Below, piece by piece: positions 39,578 to 48,059 of a DNA stretch of 50,841 nt. Position 1 is the stretch's first letter, and every line of letters begins with the position of its first letter. Source of the DNA: CAYREV01 sp964423345. Lineage in GTDB: Bacteria; Bacteroidota; Rhodothermia; Balneolales; Balneolaceae. The position numbers and the translations under genes were made by a program. Under the pieces are notes generated by a model. That model was not told the origin of the DNA. It saw only the letters and a program-made list of their open reading frames with translations, and did not search any database. The DNA lies in the NCBI GenBank assembly GCA_964423345.1, contig CAYREV010000020.1:1-50841 (forward strand). The letters run 5' to 3'.

Positions 39578-41083
39578 TTAAAAAGAGGAGCTTCTCTGTG
39601 AAAGCTTCTCCATAAGCTGGTTCAGGATACTGTTACCGACGAGCGAAAACTTCTGCCTGTTTCCCAGTGAAAGGAAACGGAGCAGGTCTTTTAGACCCGT
39701 CAGAAGATAGGGAGGGTTGGTCACAAGCGTATCGTTTTCAATGATATGGTCCCAGTCCAGGGATTTCTGAAAAGAGATGCCGTGTTTCTCCATGGTATCC
39801 AGGTAGATATGAGCCATCAATCCGTACCCTATGGTGGTGGGATGGATACCGTCGAGGCTGAAAATGCCTCCCTTGTACACTTTGCCCGATTCCTCGTCAA
39901 TCCGCAGGTAGTCGGTACTCAGTTTGGGTTGGCCGTTATGGTCCACCAGGTGGCGGGTGTTATCGTTACGCTTCATAGCCTCACAAAAGGGCTCGGGATA
40001 GGGAATTTTGAGGTTCCCGGCCAGTCGACGCCGGGCGATGGCGCTCACATATCTATTCAAAGGCACGACGATCCAGCCCTGTTCCCCGGCGACTTTTCTG
40101 ATAATGGTGTTGTATTCGTCTACGCAACGGTCAAGCCGGATCGCTTCATCTTTAGTCAGGTAGGGGTGTTTACGGGGGTCGAAGTCACTGTCCCAAATCC
40201 AGAAACGGGTATAGTAGTCGAAATAGCCTCCTCCATGAGGAGCTACACCTTCATTGACCCCGCGGGTAACGGGGGGAATGGTCGCATAGGGAATGGTAGG
40301 GACAATGATCCGTTCGGCCCCGATTCCGCTGACCATTTCGGCCAGTTTCCGGTACTCAATTTCAAAGTGTTCGGGACGGTAGACGGTATAGTTCCGTTCC
40401 GAGGGAAATGCTTCAATGTCATCTTCTTCAGAATATTGAAACCGCAGCTCGGTTACAGCTCCGATAATATTATTATGGCCCATGCTTACAATCAGGTTTT
40501 CAATGCCACCGTGTTCCTGGAGGTAGCGGATATTATCGATCTGCGAGGCGGCGGAAAATTTTTTACCCAAATTGGGATTCAGTGTAAGCCGGGCCGTGGT
40601 ATACATAGCATGGTCGGGCAAGACGTCAAAGATGGAGTAGGTGTCGGGATGGGTATCGATAAACTCCTTGCTTTTGCGTTCGGTAACCATCCAGGCGTCG
40701 TTGATGGAAAAACCCCATACGGATTGATTCTGATAGGGCTCAGAACGGTCAACGCCGAGCTTTCTGACATTCCCTTCCCAGTAGTTCTTGATACGTTTGA
40801 GAGTGGTGTACAGGTGATGAGCGGCGGAGATATATTCATCCCACTCCAGGCTATCGCCGTATTGATCACTTAAACCGCGGACAAGCACTTCCAGGTTAAG
40901 GGGAAGCCCGGCCTGGGCCGTAAAAAGGGGCTGGTCGAATACAGCTTCCGGTTCGAAACACCGGCTGAGAAAAGCGGGAAAGTTGAGGTCGGTCCGGTAG
41001 ATACCCCCGTTTTGAAACCCCTGGCTGATACTGTCTCCTATGACGGCAAGTTTATACTTGGGCTTGTCTTTGGTTCGGCTCAA
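39578..41083 (-). CDS. SGNH/GDSL-family hydrolase, cytoplasmic-looking
   Basis: A 501-residue protein with the SGNH hydrolase blocks: GDSISQG (16-22, nucleophile Ser18), SMGHNNIIG (block III), and the Asp/His block in SLDGIHPTTIGYG near residue 425. It has no signal peptide. Translation must start at TTG 41083, because the in-frame stop is four codons upstream and no ATG occurs before the first catalytic block. At 501 residues it is much larger than usual SGNH esterases (200-300), with a long insertion between blocks I and III. The substrate is unknown. It diverges from the AhpD-like gene. Confidence 0.85.
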   Translation of the reverse strand: MSRTKDKPKYKLAVIGDSISQGFQNGGIYRTDLNFPAFLSRCFEPEAVFDQPLFTAQAGLPLNLEVLVRGLSDQYGDSLEWDEYISAAHHLYTTLKRIKNYWEGNVRKLGVDRSEPYQNQSVWGFSINDAWMVTERKSKEFIDTHPDTYSIFDVLPDHAMYTTARLTLNPNLGKKFSAASQIDNIRYLQEHGGIENLIVSMGHNNIIGAVTELRFQYSEEDDIEAFPSERNYTVYRPEHFEIEYRKLAEMVSGIGAERIIVPTIPYATIPPVTRGVNEGVAPHGGGYFDYYTRFWIWDSDFDPRKHPYLTKDEAIRLDRCVDEYNTIIRKVAGEQGWIVVPLNRYVSAIARRRLAGNLKIPYPEPFCEAMKRNDNTRHLVDHNGQPKLSTDYLRIDEESGKVYKGGIFSLDGIHPTTIGYGLMAHIYLDTMEKHGISFQKSLDWDHIIENDTLVTNPPYLLTGLKDLLRFLSLGNRQKFSLVGNSILNQLMEKLSQRSSSF

Positions 41084-41246
41084 TTTATGTATGAATTATC
41101 TTTAGTGAGTACACAAACTATTCAAAATAAATATTAAATGAGGGTTCAATTTCAGCGGTTGTGACGAAATTATCAACCGCCTATCCAATACTTAAAGTTA
41201 TCTTTAGAATGTCGTATCTTAAACAGCTTTTTAAATAAATTAATAC

Positions 41247-41624
41247 ATGATGAGTAACGACCATTCCAGCAGGCTGGATGCCTTTCGAGCTAAAAGAAAT
41301 AAGATGAACGAGAAGATATTAGAGCAGGATCATCTCGGCATCAAACGTTTTTTCAACCTGGACGCCAATACCTACAGGGAGGGGGCTCTTCCTTCAAATA
41401 CCAAGGAACTGCTGGGGCTGGTTGCATCGTCGGTACTCAGGTGCAACGACTGCATTGATTACCACCTGGAACAGTGTGCCGAGGCGGGGTGGAGCAGGGA
41501 GGAGATCGTAGACGCCATGAATGTAGCGCTGGTGGTGGGCGGGAGCATCGTCATCCCTCACCTCCGTCATGCGGTGGAAACACTGGATCTTCTGGAAGAG
41601 GAAGGGGTCTTAAAATCAGGATAG
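41247..41624 (+). CDS. Carboxymuconolactone decarboxylase/AhpD family protein
   Basis: A 125-residue protein of the AhpD-like fold with the redox motif Cys66-x-x-Cys69 and His73 (RCNDCIDYH), typical of members that act as alkylhydroperoxidase-type thiol reductants. VDAMNVALVVGGSIVIPHLR is the matching C-terminal helix region. The start is ATG 41247 or the next ATG, 41250. It is followed after eight bases by an outer-membrane-barrel gene with a TTG start, suggesting coupled translation. Confidence 0.9.
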   Translation: MMSNDHSSRLDAFRAKRNKMNEKILEQDHLGIKRFFNLDANTYREGALPSNTKELLGLVASSVLRCNDCIDYHLEQCAEAGWSREEIVDAMNVALVVGGSIVIPHLRHAVETLDLLEEEGVLKSG

Positions 41625-41627
41625 AGG
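41623..41627 (+). promoter_or_regulatory. Ribosome binding site supporting a TTG start for the Omp85-like protein
   Basis: agagg lies five bases before TTG 41633. The protein read from this TTG starts with a normal signal peptide (YRRFFLSLWLLAFGVKAQAQ after the initiator), while the frame upstream is a shadow of the AhpD gene. No in-frame ATG exists near. Confidence 0.6.
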
Positions 41628-41632
41628 TACCA

Positions 41633-42769
41633 TTGTATCGTCGATTTTTTCTTTCTTTATGGTTGCTTGCCTTCGGGGTGAAGGCACAGGCCCAGTTATT
41701 ACCCGAGCCTGCAGGCCCCGACTCCGTGAGGAATGCCTTTTTTCCGGTTGCAGGATACAGTTCCGATGTGGGACTGATGGGAGGGGCCATCTACAACCGC
41801 TATGACTACTCCGGCAATACCCGGCCCTTTAACTCCTACCTGCAGTCGGCCGCCGTCATCTCCACCAAAGGGTTTATTAAGTTGGAGGGTCTGTATGAGA
41901 AGACGAATGCATTCGATTCCGACTTGCGCAGCACCAACGAAGTCTATCTTTTTCGGAGGGCCTATAATACCTTTTTCGGCGTCGGTAACAATACCACCTA
42001 TTCCGACCGTTTATGGGAAGAGGAGTACTATTTTTTCGAATCGGTAAGCTTTGGAGTGGACCTTAGGTTACGGAAGCCCCTCTATGTGAAAGAGAGAAGG
42101 CGTTTTGACCTGGTGGGAGGAGTGGGCGGAGAATATTACTATCCGGACGAACGGCTTCCCAATTCCAGCTTCAGCCGGATAAGCCCCCCGGGCAGTGAAG
42201 GGGGGTATATTCACTTCCTTACCGGGGGTTTTGTATGGGAGAACCGCGACCGGGAATTTGATCCCCGGAATGGAAACCGCGGGGAGTTCGAACTCAGGGT
42301 GGCACCGGGATTGATAAGCAAATATACCATGGCAGCTTTCAGGGCAGATTTCCGGCAATACTTTTATATTTTTGATTTTCTGACTATTGCAAACCGCCTG
42401 CAGGGCGAACACGTTACCGGAGACGTTCCTTTTTGGGAGCTTCCCGCTTTGGGTGACGACTACACGCTCAGGGGATACCCTCTCTACCGGTTCAGGGGGA
42501 ATTCATCGGTAGTCTACAACCTGGAGCTTCGTTCCTGGATGTTTACTTTTCCCGAATACCGTATCAAGCTGGGAGTTCAGCTCTTCACCGATATGGGACG
42601 TGTGTTCACACCGTCCGACCGGTTTGAGGATCTTTTTCGAGGATACAAACAGACGTTCGGCTTCGGCGGGGCTCTCTCCCTGTTCAGCCCGGATTTCATA
42701 CTGCGGGGAGATATAGGGTACTCCGAGGAAGTCTCAAGAATTTATATAGGAGTGGGATATACTTTTTAA
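41633..42769 (+). CDS. BamA/TamA-like (Omp85 D15 domain) outer-membrane barrel protein
   Basis: A 378-residue protein with a cleavable signal peptide (to about residue 21) and a bacterial surface-antigen barrel. The D15-type pattern is visible in FVWENRDREFDPRNGNRGEF, and at the end in FGFGGALSLFSPDFILRGDI followed by a terminal strand YIGVGYTF with C-terminal phenylalanine for BAM insertion. It lacks POTRA domains, so it is a barrel-only member rather than BamA itself. Function unknown; its position between an AhpD-like and a HemD-like gene gives no clear hint. Confidence 0.85.
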   Translation: MYRRFFLSLWLLAFGVKAQAQLLPEPAGPDSVRNAFFPVAGYSSDVGLMGGAIYNRYDYSGNTRPFNSYLQSAAVISTKGFIKLEGLYEKTNAFDSDLRSTNEVYLFRRAYNTFFGVGNNTTYSDRLWEEEYYFFESVSFGVDLRLRKPLYVKERRRFDLVGGVGGEYYYPDERLPNSSFSRISPPGSEGGYIHFLTGGFVWENRDREFDPRNGNRGEFELRVAPGLISKYTMAAFRADFRQYFYIFDFLTIANRLQGEHVTGDVPFWELPALGDDYTLRGYPLYRFRGNSSVVYNLELRSWMFTFPEYRIKLGVQLFTDMGRVFTPSDRFEDLFRGYKQTFGFGGALSLFSPDFILRGDIGYSEEVSRIYIGVGYTF

Positions 42770-42792
42770 CAGTAGTAGCTATCAATCATTTT

Positions 42793-43524
42793 ATGAGTAA
42801 AACAGTACTTCTTACAGCCGCAACGGAAGATAGCGGGTCGTTTTTAAAGCTTCTCAAACAACAGGAGGCGGAAGTTATTCATTACCCCCTGGAAAGGTAT
42901 GAGCCGATTGGGGGAGGCCCCGAAATCAGGGAGACGATGGGGCAGATTACGGAATACGATAACATTATATACAGCAATAAGCGCAATGCTGCTTTTTTTA
43001 TGGACCGGGTACGGGCTGCGGACAGGAAGGAGGAGGTGCGTCAGTGCCTGAACCTGACCAAGGACGAGGAGACGGCGGAATACCTGGAGGGGGAGGGAAT
43101 CCCGGCCGTATGCAGCTTTGCCGGCAAAAAATCGATCAACCTGGTTGAGTTTATGCTTAGGCTGCACCGTATGGGGCCCACGCTCTATCCATGCGGGGAC
43201 CACCGGAAGGAGGAGATCCCCGGATTTTTGGAGGAGCTGGACATACCGGTAAAGGAACTGGAGCTTTTCACCTTGGAGGGTCCGGGAGAGGAAAGCCTGT
43301 CACGCTACAGGAATGAACTGGCCGAGCGGCAGCCCGATATAGTTGTATTTCATTCGCGACGAGCCGTAAACCGGGTCCTGGCGGCATTTCCCGACCTTCC
43401 CTACGAGGATCTGACCGTAATTACGGCTGACAAGGCGATTACCGAAAAGCTGGAGGAGAAGGGCATACCGGTAGAAAATGAGGCCGGAGGCGACTGGGAA
43501 TCCATTGCTGCCCTGATCGGATAA
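42793..43524 (+). CDS. Second HemD-like (uroporphyrinogen-III synthase fold) protein
   Basis: A 243-residue protein that follows the HemD layout: VLLTAA at the start, YSNKRNA (60-66) at the position of the FTSANGV of hemD, YPCGDHRKEEIPGFLEE in the centre at the place of FHGNLSRDELP, and FHSRRAVNRVL in the second half. It differs from the hemD-encoded protein at most positions, so it is not a recent copy. It may be a diverged synthase, a paralogue with another role, or the true enzyme. ATG 42793 starts 23 bases after the outer-membrane-protein gene. Confidence 0.72.
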   Translation: MSKTVLLTAATEDSGSFLKLLKQQEAEVIHYPLERYEPIGGGPEIRETMGQITEYDNIIYSNKRNAAFFMDRVRAADRKEEVRQCLNLTKDEETAEYLEGEGIPAVCSFAGKKSINLVEFMLRLHRMGPTLYPCGDHRKEEIPGFLEELDIPVKELELFTLEGPGEESLSRYRNELAERQPDIVVFHSRRAVNRVLAAFPDLPYEDLTVITADKAITEKLEEKGIPVENEAGGDWESIAALIG

Positions 43525-43656
43525 GCAGCGGCAGGATAAGGTAGTACCGGATATTCAAGATGCCGCGCAGCTCAACTCGCAGGGGCCGTGACATGGGCAA
43601 GGCCGGCGGAATAAAATTCGCTTTAGGTGGGGGATGTACATCGAATAGGTTAGGGA

Positions 43657-46056
43657 CTACAGTTCCACAATGGTGCAGCCGGCTCCGCCCCGTTCGACCG
43701 GTGCCAGTTTGTAATCCCTTACTTCTTTGCGTCGATCCAGATACTGATGCACGAGTTTTTTGAGTATGCCTTCCCCTTTGCCGTGGATGATTTCGACCTG
43801 CTTAAGGCCGGAGGCGATGGCATTGTCGAGGTAGTGTTCCACCTTTTTGATGGCCTCATCTCCGCGCATACCCCTTATTTCGAGGCTGGGACTGACACGG
43901 TGGAGGGTGTCGCCGCCCACGATGTTCACTTTTATTTTCTGCTCGCCTCCCTCACCGGGGGCATCTTTTACCTTAACCAGCTTGGAGTAGCGGGTCTTCA
44001 GCCGCATCCCGTCGGCCTGAACAACGGCTTCGTTGCCGTTCACCTCTACCAGTGTACCGTTGGTGTTGGCATCTTCCAGGCGTACAATATCTCCCTCTTT
44101 CGGGGGTTCTTTGGAAGCCTGTTTCCTTTTCTCTTTCTGCTCTTCGAGCTCTTCCAGCTGCTCGTCTACCTGCTTTTTGTGTTTTTCTACCTCTTTTCGA
44201 GCCTGCCGTATGGTTTCGCTGTCTTTTTCCCCCTGCTCAACAATCCGCTCAACAGCATCCTCAATTTTACGGTTGGCCGATTGCATGATCTCTTTGGCTT
44301 CTTTCAGGGCTTTTTCCCTGATCTTTTCCTTCTCCTTTTCAATTTTTGAACGCTTCTCCTCGTAGCGATGGCGGGCGGACTCGGTCTCGTCCCTGAGCCG
44401 GTCATATTTCATTTTCAGATCCCGGGCCTCCTGTGTTTTTGCCTCCAGCTCGGTAATCAGCGTTTCCATATCCGCCTTCGACTCACCCAACAGCTTTCGC
44501 GCCTCGTCAAGAAGTTCGGCCTTGAGTTTCATCCGTTCCGCAATTTCAAAGGCATAACTGCTGCCCGGCACTCCTTTTTTGAAGCGGTAGGTGGGCGAAA
44601 GGGTAGACTGGTCGAACTCCATGGAGCCGTTGACGGCCTGGGGGTGTTCATGGGCAAACACCTTGAGGGAGCCGTGATGGGTTGTAACCAGCACCTTGGC
44701 GTTGCGTTCCATCAGCTGTTCCACCAGGGCCTGAAAGAGGGCCCCTCCCTCTTCGGGGTCGGTACCGGCAGCCGCCTCATCAATAAGTACCAGGCTGTGT
44801 TTATCAGCACGTTCAAGGGTTTTCTTCATCCATTCAAGCCGCGAAGAAAAAGTACTCAGGTCGTTTTCTATCGACTGGTCATCACCCATATCGACAAACA
44901 GCCCCTGATATACCGGCAGCTCGGTACTGTCGAGGGCGGGGATGGGTATTCCGGTTTGGGCCATCATCACGCAAAGCCCCAGTGTTTTCATGGCCACCGA
45001 TTTTCCCCCGGCGTTGGGCCCGGTGATGACGAGGCATTTTTCCTCCTCATTCAGCTCCATATTCAGCGGGACCACCTCTTCTCGCTTCTCTTCCTTGAGC
45101 CCCCTGTTTTTAAGCTTGAGGAGGGGATTATACGCTTCGACCAGGTAGAGATGCGGTTTATCCGAAATGACGGGAATATATGCATCCAGCTCGTTACCGA
45201 GCCGGGCCTTGGAGACTATCACGTCAAAACGGGTGAGGACCTCCATGTTTTGAAGTATGGAGTCGCGGTTTTCGCGAATATGGCCGGTAAGCTCCCTGAG
45301 AATGCGTTCTATCTCTCTTTTTTCTTCCGACTCGAGCTGCCTGATTTCATTGTTGATATTCAGCGCCTCTACCGGTTCCAGGAAGACGGTCTGTCCGCTG
45401 GAGGAGACATCATGTACGAATCCCTTGATCTTGCGTTTATATTCGACCTGGATGGGGATAACCATGCGGCCGTTGCGTATGGTTGGCCCTTCATCGGAGG
45501 CCATTCCCTGCTTGGCGGCCCGGGCCATCACCCGGTCGATGGTATTTCTGAGATCCGAACGCTTTCTGTTCAGTTTGCCTCGTATGGATTTTAGCTCACG
45601 GCTGGCATCACTGCGTAAATCACCGTTGTCGCTTACTACCTTTTTTATCTCCTCTTCGAGTTCTTTGAGGGGGATGAGGCCTACGGAGACTTTTTTAAGC
45701 TCCGGATAATACTCCTCCCGGTCTTTGATAAAGGATTTAAGCCGCCGAGCGGTTACGGTCATCTCCAGGATTTCGACGAAGGCGTCGAGCGGAAGCAGGC
45801 TCCCTTCGGGCTTGGCCCTCCCCGTATAATCACGAACGTCATGAAGGTTTTCGAGCGGGAAAGCCGCATCATTTTTCAGCAGATCCATCATTTCGGCGGA
45901 AAGCTTCAGCTTCTTTTTTATCCGGGAGGGGTCGGAAAGAGGCCTCATATTTTCAAGGCGTTCCCGGGCCATGCCGGAACGGGCGTTCTGCGCTGCCGCT
46001 TCACGGATGGAATCGAAACCAATTTTGTGTATAAGTCTTTCCGGATGTAGTAGCAT
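43657..46056 (-). CDS. mutS2: MutS2 endonuclease/ribosome-rescue ATPase
   Basis: MutS-family ATPase without the mismatch-recognition domain, implicated in suppressing recombination and, in some bacteria, in ribosome-collision rescue. From ATG 46056 it has 799 residues; a TTG three codons upstream was rejected. The core/clamp region is followed by the ATPase with Walker A TGPNAGGKS, DMGDDQSIENDLSTFSS and LIDEAAAGTDPEEGGAL, then VTTHHGSLK. A long charged coiled coil (about 520-635) follows, and a C-terminal Smr domain (about 725-799) with IRGMRGDEAIKKVEHYLD and the IIHGKGEGILK loop. Confidence 0.95.
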   Translation of the reverse strand: MLLHPERLIHKIGFDSIREAAAQNARSGMARERLENMRPLSDPSRIKKKLKLSAEMMDLLKNDAAFPLENLHDVRDYTGRAKPEGSLLPLDAFVEILEMTVTARRLKSFIKDREEYYPELKKVSVGLIPLKELEEEIKKVVSDNGDLRSDASRELKSIRGKLNRKRSDLRNTIDRVMARAAKQGMASDEGPTIRNGRMVIPIQVEYKRKIKGFVHDVSSSGQTVFLEPVEALNINNEIRQLESEEKREIERILRELTGHIRENRDSILQNMEVLTRFDVIVSKARLGNELDAYIPVISDKPHLYLVEAYNPLLKLKNRGLKEEKREEVVPLNMELNEEEKCLVITGPNAGGKSVAMKTLGLCVMMAQTGIPIPALDSTELPVYQGLFVDMGDDQSIENDLSTFSSRLEWMKKTLERADKHSLVLIDEAAAGTDPEEGGALFQALVEQLMERNAKVLVTTHHGSLKVFAHEHPQAVNGSMEFDQSTLSPTYRFKKGVPGSSYAFEIAERMKLKAELLDEARKLLGESKADMETLITELEAKTQEARDLKMKYDRLRDETESARHRYEEKRSKIEKEKEKIREKALKEAKEIMQSANRKIEDAVERIVEQGEKDSETIRQARKEVEKHKKQVDEQLEELEEQKEKRKQASKEPPKEGDIVRLEDANTNGTLVEVNGNEAVVQADGMRLKTRYSKLVKVKDAPGEGGEQKIKVNIVGGDTLHRVSPSLEIRGMRGDEAIKKVEHYLDNAIASGLKQVEIIHGKGEGILKKLVHQYLDRRKEVRDYKLAPVERGGAGCTIVEL

Positions 46057-46219
46057 GGATTTCAAAAAAGCTAATGGTTACAACGGCCAAATATAACCTT
46101 ATTAAAGCGAAAAGGTTAATGGATGCCGACAGGCGGGCTATTAATATTTTGAACGGTTGTAATTGATCAAAGTTAGATTTTTCTTGTTTGAACATCCTGA
46201 TATAAACCATATTCAAAAT

Positions 46220-47002
46220 ATGAAGCTAGATCTGTACCAGGTCGATGCTTTTGCATCGAAACTATTTGAAGGGAATCCGGCAGCGGTCTGTCCGCTGGGC
46301 AAGTGGCTGCCAGACGAGGTATTGCAAAATATAGCCATGGAGAACAACCTCTCCGAAACCGCCTATTTCGTGCCTTCGGATGGCAGCTACCGGTTAAGGT
46401 GGTTTACGCCCGAAGCCGAAGTGGACCTGTGTGGACACGCGACCCTTGCCTCGGCGCATGTACTCTATAACCATCTGGGTTATAAGAAGGACGAAATAGT
46501 GTTTGAATCGAACAGCGGAACCCTCCGGGTCTCGCGGGAGGGGGAGTTGATTAGGATGGATTTTCCTGCCGCCGATGTGCAGCCGGCCGACATGCCCGAC
46601 AAGCTGTCCGAAGCCCTGGGCGTAGAGAGTGGGGAGGTATACAGGGACACGGACTACCTGGTTGTAGTGGATGATGAGGAGGCGGTGCGGTCGCTGGACC
46701 CCAACTATTTTCTGTTAAAAAGGGTGGAAGGCACCCGCGGGGTAATCGTGACGGCACCCGGGGAGGAGGTGGATTTTGTGTCCCGCTTTTTTGCACCCGC
46801 CGTAGGGGTGGACGAGGACCCGGTAACCGGTTCCGCCCATACGATGCTAACACCCTACTGGGCAGAGAGGCTGGGCAGAAGGGAGCTGGTCGGCCGGCAG
46901 CTGTCGCGGAGAGGGGGAGAGGTGTACTGCCGCCTGCTGGACGGCAGGGTGGAAATTGCCGGCAAGGCGGTCACATACCTGAGGGGGAGCATTGAGATTT
47001 GA
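46220..47002 (+). CDS. PhzF family isomerase/epimerase homologue
   Basis: A 260-residue protein of the PhzF-like diaminopimelate-epimerase fold. Glu46 in NNLSETAYF is the general acid/base of the PhzF class; DLCGHATLASAH and EDPVTGSAH are the family signatures of the two halves. ATG 46220 (MKLDLYQVDAFASKLFEGNP) is the family N-terminus; the frame extends to 46163 but that stretch is not family-like. Most proteins of this class have no known substrate, and no phenazine genes are present. Confidence 0.92.
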   Translation: MKLDLYQVDAFASKLFEGNPAAVCPLGKWLPDEVLQNIAMENNLSETAYFVPSDGSYRLRWFTPEAEVDLCGHATLASAHVLYNHLGYKKDEIVFESNSGTLRVSREGELIRMDFPAADVQPADMPDKLSEALGVESGEVYRDTDYLVVVDDEEAVRSLDPNYFLLKRVEGTRGVIVTAPGEEVDFVSRFFAPAVGVDEDPVTGSAHTMLTPYWAERLGRRELVGRQLSRRGGEVYCRLLDGRVEIAGKAVTYLRGSIEI

Positions 47003-47059
47003 TTTTTATAGCCTTTTGCCAATCCCTGAAAACAGAATGAAAATAAGCAGGACCGACAA

Positions 47060-47866
47060 ATGACGCTCATTATCCTTGTAGTCCTCGGTATCATAGCCGG
47101 CATGGCAGCCGGCCTCTTCGGTTTGGGAGGAGGCATCCTGTTTACGCCAATTTTGTTTGTCGTATTCAGTGACGCCGGTATTGACGACCCGATGCTGTTG
47201 ACTATAGGCAGTTCGCTCTTCTGTACATTTGTAGCTTCATTCGGCAGTTCCATCCGGCAGTTTAACCAAGACAATTTCTTCTGGCATGAAGGGGTAAAGG
47301 TGGGTGTTCTGGGGGCGATGGGAGTGACGGTCGGGAAATGGGTTATTACCTCCCGCTACTATAACCAGCAGGAGTTCGTGATCTTTTTCAGCATTCTGCT
47401 GCTGTATGTATCCTATCTTTTTTACCGGCGCGGGGAGAGGAGTGAAAGGGAGATCCGGACCTCCGGCAAGGCGGTAGGATGGTGGGAGTCTACGGTTGGG
47501 GGCGGACTGGGCGGTTTTGTGGCGGCACTGGCCGGTATAGGGGGAGGCGGAGTGATGGTGCCTGTCCTCAACCTGTATTACCGGCAGCCTTTTCAGAAAG
47601 CGGTAAGTATTTCATCCCTGGCTATTGTGTTTATTTCGCTGGCGGGATGGGGGCAACTGGCTCTCGTCGAGGGGGGAGAGAGCCTGACGTTTTATCGGCT
47701 GGGTTATGTTGATTTCGGTGCTGCTCTCCCGCTTGCCGGCGGGGGGCTCCTGGGAGGTTTTCTGGGGGCTTTGATCAACCTCAGGATCAACAGGAAATAT
47801 CTTCAGTTCGGCTTTGCCCTGCTGGCTGTAGCCATGGCGATCAAGCTGCTGAGCGAAGTGTATTGA
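47060..47866 (+). CDS. TauE/SafE family membrane transporter
   Basis: A 268-residue inner-membrane protein of the TSUP (sulfite exporter TauE/SafE) family with about eight helices. The repeated signature GIIAGMAAGLFGLGGGILFTPI in the first half and GGFVAALAGIGGGGVMVPVL in the second mark the two family repeats (given in parts of up to 20 residues). Likely moves small organic or sulfur anions; no specific substrate can be inferred. It begins 57 bases after the PhzF-like gene and ends before a strong terminator. Confidence 0.9.
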   Translation: MTLIILVVLGIIAGMAAGLFGLGGGILFTPILFVVFSDAGIDDPMLLTIGSSLFCTFVASFGSSIRQFNQDNFFWHEGVKVGVLGAMGVTVGKWVITSRYYNQQEFVIFFSILLLYVSYLFYRRGERSEREIRTSGKAVGWWESTVGGGLGGFVAALAGIGGGGVMVPVLNLYYRQPFQKAVSISSLAIVFISLAGWGQLALVEGGESLTFYRLGYVDFGAALPLAGGGLLGGFLGALINLRINRKYLQFGFALLAVAMAIKLLSEVY

Positions 47867-47885
47867 TCTCGAATTCGACAAAAAG

Positions 47886-47917
47886 AAAAAGGCGTCCCGG
47901 TCAAAGGACGCCTTTTT
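47886..47917. terminator. Bidirectional intrinsic terminator
   Basis: Arms aaaaaggcgtcc (47886-47897) and ggacgccttttt (47906-47917) pair perfectly around an 8-base loop. A-rich on the left and T-rich on the right, it can end transcription of the TauE/SafE gene from the left and of ftsZ from the right. Confidence 0.9.
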
Positions 47918-47931
47918 AGATTTAGCAATCT

Positions 47932-47959
47932 ATTTCGACCCGGGTTAGGTGGTCGAAAT
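47932..47959. repeat. Inverted repeat between the TauE/SafE gene and ftsZ
   Basis: Arms atttcgacc (47932-47940) and ggtcgaaat (47951-47959) are exact reverse complements around a 10-base spacer. It lies just beyond the terminator and about 100 bases after the ftsZ stop. It resembles the ttcgacc/ggtcgaa words common in Bacteroidota intergenic repeats. No function assigned. Confidence 0.45.
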
Positions 47960-48059
47960 GGATGAAGTTGACTTTGCCTTTAGCGTGACAAAGTATCTAG
48001 CTGTTATCCACAGCTATTGGTATTATGGAAATAGCAATCCATAAAAGAGTACATCGGCT

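Noticed and set aside
44368..45594. A 408-codon plus-strand frame opposite mutS2
   Set aside because: Antisense shadow of MutS2, with low-complexity composition.
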